Origin: Marinicellulosiphila megalodicopiae
Lineage (GTDB): Bacteria; Pseudomonadota; Gammaproteobacteria; Pseudomonadales; Natronospirillaceae
NCBI RefSeq assembly: GCF_045862395.1
Contig: NZ_AP023087.1
Coordinates: forward strand, 1,302,001 to 1,366,000
Length of the DNA: 64,000 bases
Reading direction: 5' to 3'
Part shown: positions 54,301-61,930 of the stretch, one piece after another
Layout: each line of letters opens with the position of its first letter
Position numbering within the stretch: position 1 is the first letter of the stretch
Translations under genes and position numbers: made by a program
Notes under the pieces: generated by a model
Told to the model about the DNA's origin: nothing
Databases searched by the model: none
Seen by the model: the letters and a program-made list of their open reading frames with translations, nothing else

Positions 54301-55296
54301 GATGACATTAACAGCACTGGTTTTGGTTTAACTATGGGTATTCATACTCGAATAGAGCAGCGCGCATTTGATTTGGCTAAATTGTCACGAGCAGGCAATG
54401 TGTACATTAATCGAAATATGATTGGTGCCACAGTAGGTGTACAACCGTTTGGCGGCCGAGGTCTGTCAGGTACAGGACCAAAAGCAGGCGGGCCCAATTA
54501 TTTAACGCGACTAGTAAAAGAAAATGCGACACCGACAATTGAACAAGCTAATTTAATACCTTCACAAATGGCGGTATTTGATGGTGATGAGCAATCTCAA
54601 AAACAAGCTAATGTGTTTATGCAACAAGCTAGCAGTGCAGAAAAAAGCTGGCGCTTAACTGAATTAAACACACGAATATCCTGTATGCGCCAATGGCTTG
54701 CAAAAATTGCTCGTGTAGAAAGCGTAGATGATTTTGCCGATGATTTAGAGCGTACATTAACTGATGCACGCTCTCAATTAATAGACATTGAAAAACGATT
54801 AAAAACCCCCACAATTTTACCCGGGCCAACAGGTGAAACGAATGTGTTGTTTTTAGAAAATCGCGGCAATATTACCTGTTATGCAGATGAACATGTGAGT
54901 TTTCATTTTTGGTTATTATCTATCGTAACGGCATTAGCAACAGGTAATACAGTGATTACGGTTGTCTCAGATTTGTATTACGATGAAGCCATTGCCTTTA
55001 GAGAAAAATTCAGAGACATTCACGACGATGAACATATATTTCAAGTTGCCAGATTATGTCATTTATCAACATTGTTAGCGCATCCAGATTTAGCGGGAAT
55101 AGTAGTAAACGGAAAATGTCAGTGTAAACATTATATTAGTGAGCAACTGGCAAAACGAGAAGGTGCAATTTTGCCTGTCATTAGTTCTGAATATTATGAT
55201 AATTTGATTCAACGATTATTAACTGAAAAGACAGTGAGTGTCGATACAACTGCGTCTGGTGGTAATACATCACTTATGACCTTGGAAGAAGATTAA
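51385..55296 (+). CDS. putA: Bifunctional proline dehydrogenase / P5C dehydrogenase PutA
   Basis: PutA oxidises proline to glutamate in two steps. The 1,303-residue protein has an N-terminal arm and the FAD barrel (about 180-500; KLSAIHPRYE, YAPVGRHEELLAYLVRRLLE). The aldehyde dehydrogenase follows (about 590-1060), with SPWNFPLAIF, the Glu of ETGGQN and catalytic Cys in SAGQRCSALRV. A C-terminal ALDH-like domain of about 200 residues ends the protein. The ribbon-helix-helix DNA-binding domain of enteric PutA is absent, so it should not repress itself. A second possible start is ATG 51463. putP lies downstream on the same strand. Confidence 0.95.
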   Translation: MKEYKFSNVLGTPANYKYNNSFKGKLMLYNEPFNTDCPIRQKIREYYHIDENVAVDHILPLAEVNVSARSRAWERARKMALQIRKDEAGNGAIDALLKEYTLSSEEGVVLMCLAEALLRVPDHHTQDTLIRDKVSQGKWSSHLGSSDSLFVNASSWGLLITGAMVNYSDSRKKDSFGLLKKVIGRLGEPVIRKSMNYAMKIMGKQFVMGETIKDATVRAATKEQQGYVYSYDMLGEGARTMADADRYFKSYQNAIDVIGKVAQTSGKNDPRKVPGISVKLSAIHPRYEFVQNERVMNEIVPKLKALCLQAKSYNIGLTVDAEESERLEISLDVIEAVFMDKELGNWAGFGIALQAYQKRALFVVDWLRQLTLRADRKMMVRLVKGAYWDSEIKHAQKDGHQYFPVFTRKSSTDVSYHACANKLLEYRDSIYPQFATHNAYTAATIVELAGDDKDGFEFQCLHGMGDSLYDQIVLSESIQCRIYAPVGRHEELLAYLVRRLLENGANSSFVNAIVDESQPVETLLADPVEKTQRLKDKTNHQISNPLDLYQNTKGLGRENSKGLDLTDIQKITELKYTLDTWFDKNQLNNTTTDKDAVAVKNPANHNEVIGFVRYHNKDDMQKMINTAQGTFESWSHTPVEERARLLNNIADILERHTHELIALCIKEAGKVAQDGIDEVREAVDFCRYYANQAIELETDERLQARGVVLCISPWNFPLAIFLGQIAAAISTGNTVIAKPAEQTSLIALRTIELLHSAGLPQGVVQIVIASGKLVGEIIVPNDHVQTVMFTGSTQTATIISQILANRGGDQVPFIAETGGQNCLIVDSTALPEQVVDDVISSGFQSAGQRCSALRVLYLQEDIADTVITMLTGALKELTISDPQKLSTDVGPVIDQKALTALTLHSDYMQTHGQLLFQCEISDEVSAKLSENEHFFFAPRLYEIKNINVLKHEVFGPCVHVIRFKGEEIEQIVDDINSTGFGLTMGIHTRIEQRAFDLAKLSRAGNVYINRNMIGATVGVQPFGGRGLSGTGPKAGGPNYLTRLVKENATPTIEQANLIPSQMAVFDGDEQSQKQANVFMQQASSAEKSWRLTELNTRISCMRQWLAKIARVESVDDFADDLERTLTDARSQLIDIEKRLKTPTILPGPTGETNVLFLENRGNITCYADEHVSFHFWLLSIVTALATGNTVITVVSDLYYDEAIAFREKFRDIHDDEHIFQVARLCHLSTLLAHPDLAGIVVNGKCQCKHYISEQLAKREGAILPVISSEYYDNLIQRLLTEKTVSVDTTASGGNTSLMTLEED

Positions 55297-55311
55297 GAAT
55301 TAAGTCTGAAG

Positions 55312-55343
55312 TATCAATCCTACAAAAAAATGTAGGGTTGATA
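55312..55343 (+). terminator. Probable terminator after putA
   Basis: TATCAATCCTACA (55312-55324) pairs, with G-T pairs, with TGTAGGGTTGATA (55331-55343) around six A; a short AT-rich tail follows. Confidence 0.7.
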
Positions 55344-55840
55344 TTTATATCAAAAAAATAAATTAAAAAATGAAATGGATGCATGAATAATTATTATTAC
55401 CTAGAAAAAACACATTGAGTTCACAATAAAAAAATATTAATTAATATAATGGGATAAGTGTATTTTTTTCATTTTATATTAAACCTTTTTTAGTGCTTGT
55501 TTTAGTGTATGGTTTAAAGGGAATTTAATATTCATTAACTATGTGTTTGGAATCGGCTTTATTATTAGCAATATTTCATAGCATATAAATTAATGAGAAA
55601 TGAAATAAATTTTTATTTTGGGTAACTTGTCACTGTCTAATACTTGTATTAAGACAAGAGTTTTTTATTGTTGTTCAATGAGTCAGCATAAAAAATTGAT
55701 AGTTTACAAATTTACTTTGAGTAAGTTTTTATACTTTTTTGGAGAGATGCAGCACTGGTTAATGTTAATCAGATTGCTCAAAACACGCTGGCTAGTGAAT
55801 GCTCGCTATGCCAGAAAAAATTAATCAACTGGAGACAATT
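55344..55840. other. Gene-free stretch between putA and putP
   Basis: About 500 bp of AT-rich DNA hold no convincing gene; a 68-codon frame here overlaps the putP start region and is not supported by composition or family signs. The putP promoter must lie here, but no clear pair of elements was picked out. Confidence 0.5.
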
Positions 55841-57283
55841 ATGACTTTATTGTATGCACAATTTGGCTTGTATTTAATTATGATGCTGGGCATCGGGTAT
55901 TACTCGATGTTAAAAACGAAAAATAACGAAGGGTTTATAATTGGTGGGCGAACGTTAGGTCCAGTGACAACAGCCGTCAGTGCTGGTGCATCAGATATGA
56001 GTGGCTGGTTAATGTTGGGCTTACCAGGGGCGGTATTTGCTGGAGGATTAAGTGAAGGACTATGGATCTCTATAGGCTTAATTATTGGTGCTTATACCAA
56101 CTGGGTTGTGGTTGCAGCAAGAATTAGAACGTTTAGTGAACAGCTTAAAGCGTTTACATTACCCACTTACATAAGCAATCGATTTGAAGACAATACAGGT
56201 GTACTTAAAATAGTTTCTGCCGTAGTTATTTTATTTTTCTTCACGCTTTACGTAGCATCAGGTCTTAAAGGTGGCACGTTATTATTTGCACATACATTTG
56301 ATGCAAGTGAGCAAACTGCAATGATCATTACAACGTTAGTGATTGTCTCGTATACATTCTTAGGTGGTTATTTAGCAGTATGTTGGACCGATTTAGTTCA
56401 AGGTATTTTGATGTTTTTTGCATTAGTATTTTGTGCGTTACTGGCTTATTTTGCCATTGCAGGATCAGAAGTGAGCATTGCAGAAATAAATCCTAAAGCG
56501 TTTGCATGGAAAACCGGCTCGTTGTTAACGGGTGCTTCATTAATGGCATGGGGTTTAGGTTATTTCGGACAGCCACATATTTTAGCTAGATTCTTAGGTA
56601 TTAGAAGTGCAGAAGATGTTCCTGCTGCAAGAAGAGTGGGTATGACTTGGATGATCGTTGCTTTGATTTTGTCAACTTGTATCGGCCTAGTCGGTATTGG
56701 TTATGCAGAACTTAATGGTTTAACGGGTTTGACAGGTGAAGGTGGAAATAGCGAGCGAATTTTCTTAGCACTTTCAAGTGCGGTATTTAGCCCATGGATC
56801 AGCGGTATTATTTTAGCAGCTGTATTAGCGGCGGTAATGTCCACTGCAGATTCACAATTATTAGTGTTAAGTTCTTCGTTAACAGAAGATTTATCATTAT
56901 TTAAAAATGTGTCTGACGAGAAAAAAGCATGGATCAGCCGATTTGGTATTGCTGGGTTTGCATTAATTGCGTATGTGATTGCTGCGAATGATACTGGTAG
57001 TATTTTAGGTATGGTGGGTTATGCGTGGAGTGGTTTTGGTGCTGCGTTTGGACCGTTAATTATTCTTTCATTAGTTTGGAGAGACACAACAAAATACGGT
57101 GCCATTGCAGGTATTGTAATTGGTGCACTTTCTACGTTTATCGTTAAGAACTTTGTATCATTTGAAGGGCATTATTTCTTTGAACTATTACCAAGTTTCT
57201 TTATTGCATTTATTAGTATTATTGTGGTTAGTACATTCACTGCTAAGCCAAGTGAAGCGTTATTGAATAAACTTAAGCTATAA
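55841..57283 (+). CDS. putP: Sodium/proline symporter PutP
   Basis: The 480-residue inner-membrane protein has about thirteen helices of the sodium-solute symporter family. It contains GRTLGPVTTAVSAGASDMSG near residue 36, the sodium-site region AAVLAAVMSTADSQLLVLSS, and GYFGQPHILARFLGIR, which is typical of PutP. It brings in proline for PutA. The frame opens at 55799, but ATG 55841 has GGAG six bases upstream and gives the normal start. Confidence 0.95.
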   Translation: MTLLYAQFGLYLIMMLGIGYYSMLKTKNNEGFIIGGRTLGPVTTAVSAGASDMSGWLMLGLPGAVFAGGLSEGLWISIGLIIGAYTNWVVVAARIRTFSEQLKAFTLPTYISNRFEDNTGVLKIVSAVVILFFFTLYVASGLKGGTLLFAHTFDASEQTAMIITTLVIVSYTFLGGYLAVCWTDLVQGILMFFALVFCALLAYFAIAGSEVSIAEINPKAFAWKTGSLLTGASLMAWGLGYFGQPHILARFLGIRSAEDVPAARRVGMTWMIVALILSTCIGLVGIGYAELNGLTGLTGEGGNSERIFLALSSAVFSPWISGIILAAVLAAVMSTADSQLLVLSSSLTEDLSLFKNVSDEKKAWISRFGIAGFALIAYVIAANDTGSILGMVGYAWSGFGAAFGPLIILSLVWRDTTKYGAIAGIVIGALSTFIVKNFVSFEGHYFFELLPSFFIAFISIIVVSTFTAKPSEALLNKLKL

Positions 57284-57330
57284 ATCACAAATCTTAAATC
57301 ACAAATTTAGAATTGTTTAGAAATTAAAAC

Positions 57331-57366
57331 AAAAGCGTATAATCCAAAAGGGTGTGCGCTTTTTTC
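57331..57366 (+). terminator. Probable terminator after putP
   Basis: AAAAGCG (57331-57337) pairs with CGCTTTT (57357-57363), followed by T residues, 48 bp after the putP stop. Confidence 0.65.
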
Positions 57367-57729
57367 AAAAAAATTGAGCAACTTAATAAAACACTAAGGT
57401 GGCCCTTGTTTAGAATCTCAAGCATCCAATAAAAATTCTAATTTTTTTATTTGAAATATTGACTCAATATTATACCGATTACTTTTACCTGTATTTATTC
57501 GAAATAAAGCATAGACTTAATTAAGCAAAAACTTCTGCATAATTATAGTGGTTTTAATTGAAATCCTTCATTTCTAAAACTGTCAATATTTATTTGACCT
57601 TGTCCGCATCCAATAATGTTTTAATTAATATTTGGTTTAACAACTGCAAAGGTAAAATGATTTATAATTATTGAAGAATTATTAAATGAGTAAAGTCTCT
57701 CATTGCGCCAGATGATGAAAATTTCTATA

Positions 57730-57767
57730 TTGATTGGTTGATTGGTTGATTGGTTGATTGGTTGATT
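57730..57767 (+). repeat. Octamer tandem repeat (TTGATTGG)n
   Basis: Four perfect TTGATTGG units are followed by a partial fifth. The repeat lies 267 bp upstream of the lipoprotein start. Confidence 0.93.
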
Positions 57768-58034
57768 TTGAAATTAATGAAAAAAATCACCATAATTTTT
57801 TGGATTACTTAGTTGTTTAAATCAAAAGGCCTATCAGGTTTGAATTATAAATATATGACATGCAAATCATGTATCATTTTTGCTATGAACAAAAAATATG
57901 CATCATATTAGACTGAGATTGAATTTTTACTAATGTCGAGGTTTGTGAAACGCTTCCAATTCTTTTATTTTTATTAAAAATATATTGTGATAGCATTGTT
58001 TTTTTACTCATTCAGAGTAAATAAGGAAGGATAT

Positions 58035-60248
58035 ATGAAACGCTTATTCAATTGTGTACTTGTGTTAAATTTTTTAATTATTATTTCCTCGTGTGTTGGT
58101 AGTAATAATCAACCAAATTCAACAGATACCCAAACAGATACCCAAACAGAAAATAGCAAACCTACTATTTCACTAAATGGTAATGCTGTGATTGATATTT
58201 CTGTGTTTACTCAATACACCGACCAAGGTGCAATAGCAAAAGATGAAATGGGTGGAACCGTTTCAGTGGTTACATCCGGCTCAGTGATCAATGATGTAAT
58301 CGGCACTTATATCCTTACTTATACCGCCACTGACTCCCAAGGTAATCAATCAAGTTTAACTCGTACAGTAAATGTCTTGGATACTACCGCACCTAGCATT
58401 GAACTGATTGGTCAGAGTAGTACCGACTTGTTAGTCGGTAACATATATTCTGAACAGGGTGTGGATGCAGCAGATAACTATGACAACGAATTGCAGTTGG
58501 TGGTGTCTGGTCAAGTTGATAATACCTTGCTGGGCGCTTATGACATTACTTATCAAGTAATGGATCAGTCGGGTAATGCTTCAAATATTTTGACACGAAC
58601 TGTTAATGTTATTGACACCATTTCGCCAAGTATCGAGTTGATTGGTTTAAATGAAGTTAATATTGAAGTGGGAACTGAATATCAAGAATTAGGTGTCAAT
58701 GTAACCGATAATTACAATACTGACCTACAAGCCAGCCTAACAGGTCAAGTGAATGCTGCACTTAAAGGACGTTACGTCATCAGTTATCAGGCAGTGGATT
58801 CATCAGGTAATGTCTCAAATATCGTGACACGCACAGTGAATGTTCGTGATCCTGCCTCTCCTTTAATTACATTAATCGGAGAAAATAATATTGAATTATT
58901 AATCGGTGAAAATTATCAAGAACTAGGTGCACTGGCTAAGGATAATTCTGGGGCAAATATAAACGTTGTTATTTCTGGCGAAGTTAATAATCAAATAGCG
59001 GGCAGATATGAAATTACCTATCAAGCAACCGATCAACAGGGAAATCAAAGCAATATCTTGCGTACAGTTATTGTTAAAGAATTCAGAGCGTTCATTACCA
59101 CCTGGCAAACAGATATGGATGGTGGAGTTGATAAAGAGATTACACTAGGGGTTAGCTCTGATTATGATTATAACTTCACAGTAGATTGGGGGGACGGTCA
59201 ACAGGAATCTAATATAACATCCAGCATTGTTCATGCCTATGATCAAGTTGGCACTTATTCAATCAGCATAACAGGCTCGTACCCACTGATTAATTTTAGT
59301 GATGATTGTAGTAAGTTAAAGTCCATTGAACAGTGGGGGGATATGCAATGGCAGTCTATGCATCAAGCATTTATGGGCTGCACGGATGTAAATATTGTGG
59401 ATATTGACGCCCCAAACTTATCCGAAGTGTCGGATATGTCCTATATGTTTTCACTGGTGTATTTATTTAATCAAGATATTGGTCATTGGAATGTATCTTC
59501 AGTAACAAATATGGAAGGTGCTTTCAAATATGCGTTTAGTTTTAATCAAAATTTAGATAATTGGGATACGGCTTCTGTGACGAATATGCAAGAGATGTTT
59601 TTTTCAGCCGCTGATTTTAACCAGAGTATTGAAAGTTGGAATACTTCTGAAGTAACTAATATGAGTGGAATGTTTAGAGAAGCGAAAAGCTTTAATCAAA
59701 ATATTAATAACTGGAATGTATCATCGGTAATCAATATGAATGAAATGTTTAATAACTCAGAGCATTTTAATCAACCATTGGATAAATGGGATGTGAATTC
59801 CGTAAAGTCGATGTCTAGAATCTTTAGAGGGGCTGTTAATTTTAATCAAAATATCGCAAATTGGAATGTATCTAATGTGACGAGCTTTAGTGGGGCATTT
59901 AATGGTGCAACTCAGTTTAACCAAGATTTAAGTGCTTGGGTTGTATCTTCTGTTACTGAAATGAGTTCAATGTTTGCCTATTCAGGTTTTGATCAAGATA
60001 TCAGTCTTTGGGATATTTCAAGCGTTAAATTTATGAATGGTATGTTTGATGAAACCGAGCTTTCAACAGTAAACTACGACCTGTTATTAGTATCATGGAG
60101 CAATCAAATGCCACAAGATGGTGTAATATTTGGAGCTGGAAGCAGTCGCTATAGTGCAGGGTCAATAGCTCAGACTGCTCGTACTGCTTTGATTGAAACT
60201 TTTGGTTGGGCTATCTCGGATGGTGGTGTAGTTGATAATGTTCAATAA
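58035..60248 (+). CDS. Surface lipoprotein with Ig-like domains and DUF285/BspA-type repeats
   Basis: The 737-residue protein starts at ATG 58035, preceded by AAGGAAGG; the frame opens 16 codons earlier without such a site. A lipoprotein signal ends at IISSC. Four Ig-like units of about 80 residues follow (DUF5011-type, each with a pattern like GAYDITYQVMDQSGN). A PKD-like segment comes next (FTVDWGDGQQES). Then about eight repeats of the DUF285/BspA type occur, with cores such as NWNVSSVTNM, MFREAKSFNQNINNWNVSS and FNQDLSAWVVSS. Such repeats mediate binding in surface proteins of many bacteria. It is transcribed alone and was probably gained by transfer. Confidence 0.88.
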   Translation: MKRLFNCVLVLNFLIIISSCVGSNNQPNSTDTQTDTQTENSKPTISLNGNAVIDISVFTQYTDQGAIAKDEMGGTVSVVTSGSVINDVIGTYILTYTATDSQGNQSSLTRTVNVLDTTAPSIELIGQSSTDLLVGNIYSEQGVDAADNYDNELQLVVSGQVDNTLLGAYDITYQVMDQSGNASNILTRTVNVIDTISPSIELIGLNEVNIEVGTEYQELGVNVTDNYNTDLQASLTGQVNAALKGRYVISYQAVDSSGNVSNIVTRTVNVRDPASPLITLIGENNIELLIGENYQELGALAKDNSGANINVVISGEVNNQIAGRYEITYQATDQQGNQSNILRTVIVKEFRAFITTWQTDMDGGVDKEITLGVSSDYDYNFTVDWGDGQQESNITSSIVHAYDQVGTYSISITGSYPLINFSDDCSKLKSIEQWGDMQWQSMHQAFMGCTDVNIVDIDAPNLSEVSDMSYMFSLVYLFNQDIGHWNVSSVTNMEGAFKYAFSFNQNLDNWDTASVTNMQEMFFSAADFNQSIESWNTSEVTNMSGMFREAKSFNQNINNWNVSSVINMNEMFNNSEHFNQPLDKWDVNSVKSMSRIFRGAVNFNQNIANWNVSNVTSFSGAFNGATQFNQDLSAWVVSSVTEMSSMFAYSGFDQDISLWDISSVKFMNGMFDETELSTVNYDLLLVSWSNQMPQDGVIFGAGSSRYSAGSIAQTARTALIETFGWAISDGGVVDNVQ

Positions 60249-60275
60249 TCCTAAAATTTGAATTATTGATAAGAT

Positions 60276-60306
60276 CCGTTAAATTAAAAAAATTAACGGC
60301 TCTTTT
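60276..60306 (+). terminator. Probable terminator after surface lipoprotein gene
   Basis: CCGTTAA (60276-60282) pairs with TTAACGG (60293-60299), followed by CTCTTTTATTT. Confidence 0.6.
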
Positions 60307-60341
60307 ATTTGGAAAATAATATTAGTCATTTTTTAATTTAA

Positions 60342-61489
60342 GGAAACTCTGTTTAAATAATGCTAAAATATGAGTGTCTATTAATTTTAAATAAAACCTA
60401 TATATCACATGAAACAACTCAGCTTTACAGACGCAGAATCCCATTTAAAACGAAAACAAACTCGAAAAGAAAAATTCCTTAATCAAATGGAAGGACTTGT
60501 TCCTTGGGGCGTTTTTCTGCCTATCATCGAGCCATTTTATCCAAAAATGTATAAAAAAGGTCGTCAGCCTTACCCGCTTGAAACGATGCTTCGTGTTCAT
60601 TTAATGCAAAACTGGTATACGATGAGTGATCCATCAATGGAGGATGCACTTTATGAAATTGCATCCATGCGACAATTTGCTCGATTAGAATTAACACATA
60701 AAATTCCTGATGAAACACCATCTTAAAATTTAGGCATTTGCTTGAGAAGCATAAATTACAAGAAAAAATGCAACAAGCCATGAACCAAATTATGGTTGAT
60801 CAAGGTGTATTATTAAAAGAAGGGACACTGATGGACGCCACAATTATTCACGCATCACCTTCAACCAAAAACAAATCGAAAGCACGCGATCCAGAAATGC
60901 ATTCCTGCAAAAAAGCGAATCAATATTATTTTGGAATGAAAGCGCACGTGGGTGTCGACATGTACACAAGCGTGGCGCACAGCATGACATTTACATCGGC
61001 TAATCATCATGATGTGACCGAAGCGCATAATTTATTGCACGGTGATAGCGGATATTTAGGTGCGGATCAGCGTGAAGAAAATAAAGATGTTTCAGCCCAA
61101 TGGCTGATCGCAGAGCGACCAAGTTCATTGGTAAAAAAACACGGGACGGGCACAATTTACAATGACAAAAAAGCCACGGAAAAAATAAAGGCGCAATTAA
61201 GAGCGAAGGTGGAACATATTTTTAGAATCGTAAAGTGTCAGTTTGGATTTCGAAAAGTGAAATACAAAGGGCTGGCAAAAAATGCGGCACAGCTGACGAT
61301 GTTATTTACGTTAGCCAATATTTATATGATGAGGAATTTATAAATGAACTAGGCGAGTTACGCCTAGAATTTGGCAAACCAGCCAAATTCTAGGAAGTAT
61401 GCGAGTTTTTTCGCAATTTCAGGGTGTTTTTTAGAAAAAAATTGTAAGATTTTTTTATTGAGTCTTTAGGATTCTAAATCAGAGATTCC
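60342..61489 (+). mobile_element. IS5-family insertion sequence, decayed
   Basis: The 1,148-bp element has ends GGAAACTCTGTTTAAAT and, read from the other side, GGAATCTCTGATTTAGAAT as imperfect inverted repeats. TTAA flanks both sides (60338-60341 and 61490-61493), the short target duplication typical of the family. The transposase gene inside is broken. Confidence 0.85.
60409..61343 (+). pseudogene. IS5-family transposase, frameshifted
   Basis: The first frame (60409-60726) covers the N-terminal region, KGRQPYPLETMLRVHLMQNW to THKIPDETPS, and stops early. One added base near 60717 would restore DETTILKFRHLLEKHKL and join it to the second frame (60738-61343). That frame has MDATIIHASPSTKNK, YFGMKAHVGVD and the C-terminal HIFRIVKCQFGFRKVKYKGL. 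In addition, the stretch HNLLHGDSGYLGADQRE lacks about eight residues before the conserved DxGY, so the protein was also shortened in frame. No slippery site is seen, so programmed frameshifting is unlikely and the element is dead. Confidence 0.88.
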
Positions 61490-61493
61490 TTAA

Positions 61494-61930
61494 TATTATT
61501 TAAAGTATAAATTAATTTCTACTTTATACTAACAATCAGGTAACAAAAAAATTGATTAAAATATTAAATATAATTTATTAATAACAATTATGTTATAAAC
61601 TTAATACATAACAGATTGGAACTTACTATTTTGATATAAATAATTAGCTTTGAAATATTATTGATTTATTACATGTTTATTACAGTTCTATTAAATTTTA
61701 AATATTTAATTGTCTTTAAATAATTAGTGTTGGATAAGCTTTAAAAATAGTACTTAAATTACGCTTCAATCTATTACAAATAACTATGTTTATATATGTT
61801 CATACTTTATAATTTATATGCATGTCTATATTTTTGACCAAAGGTTTGGTCAATTAAAATTTTAACCAAAGGTTTGGTGGATAAAGTATAGCTTGCTTAA
61901 ATCATATAAATAATAAGGTAAGGGTAAGTT
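61494..61930. other. AT-rich promoter region of multiheme cytochrome gene
   Basis: About 440 very AT-rich bases without a gene. The only clear structures are two operator-like inverted repeats near the right end (61837-61850 and 61865-61878). Confidence 0.5.
61837..61878. promoter_or_regulatory. Two copies of a 14-bp inverted repeat, operator-like
   Basis: ACCAAAGGTTTGGT occurs at 61837-61850 and 61865-61878, 28 bp apart, ending 52 bp before the cytochrome ATG. Each is an inverted repeat of ACCAAA and TTTGGT around GG, so a dimeric repressor or activator probably binds in tandem. Confidence 0.7.

Larger units (their letters stand above)
57284..58034. other. Gene-free region before surface lipoprotein
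   Basis: Apart from the putP terminator and the octamer repeat at 57730-57767, these 750 AT-rich bases show no gene. The lipoprotein promoter is probably near its right end, but no clear elements were found. Confidence 0.5.

Noticed and set aside
55618..55824. 68-codon frame before putP
   Set aside because: No ribosome binding site or family signs, and it overlaps the putP leader.
60700..60740. Programmed frameshift in the IS5-type transposase
   Set aside because: No slippery heptamer is present at the join and the protein has a second defect, so decay is the simpler explanation.
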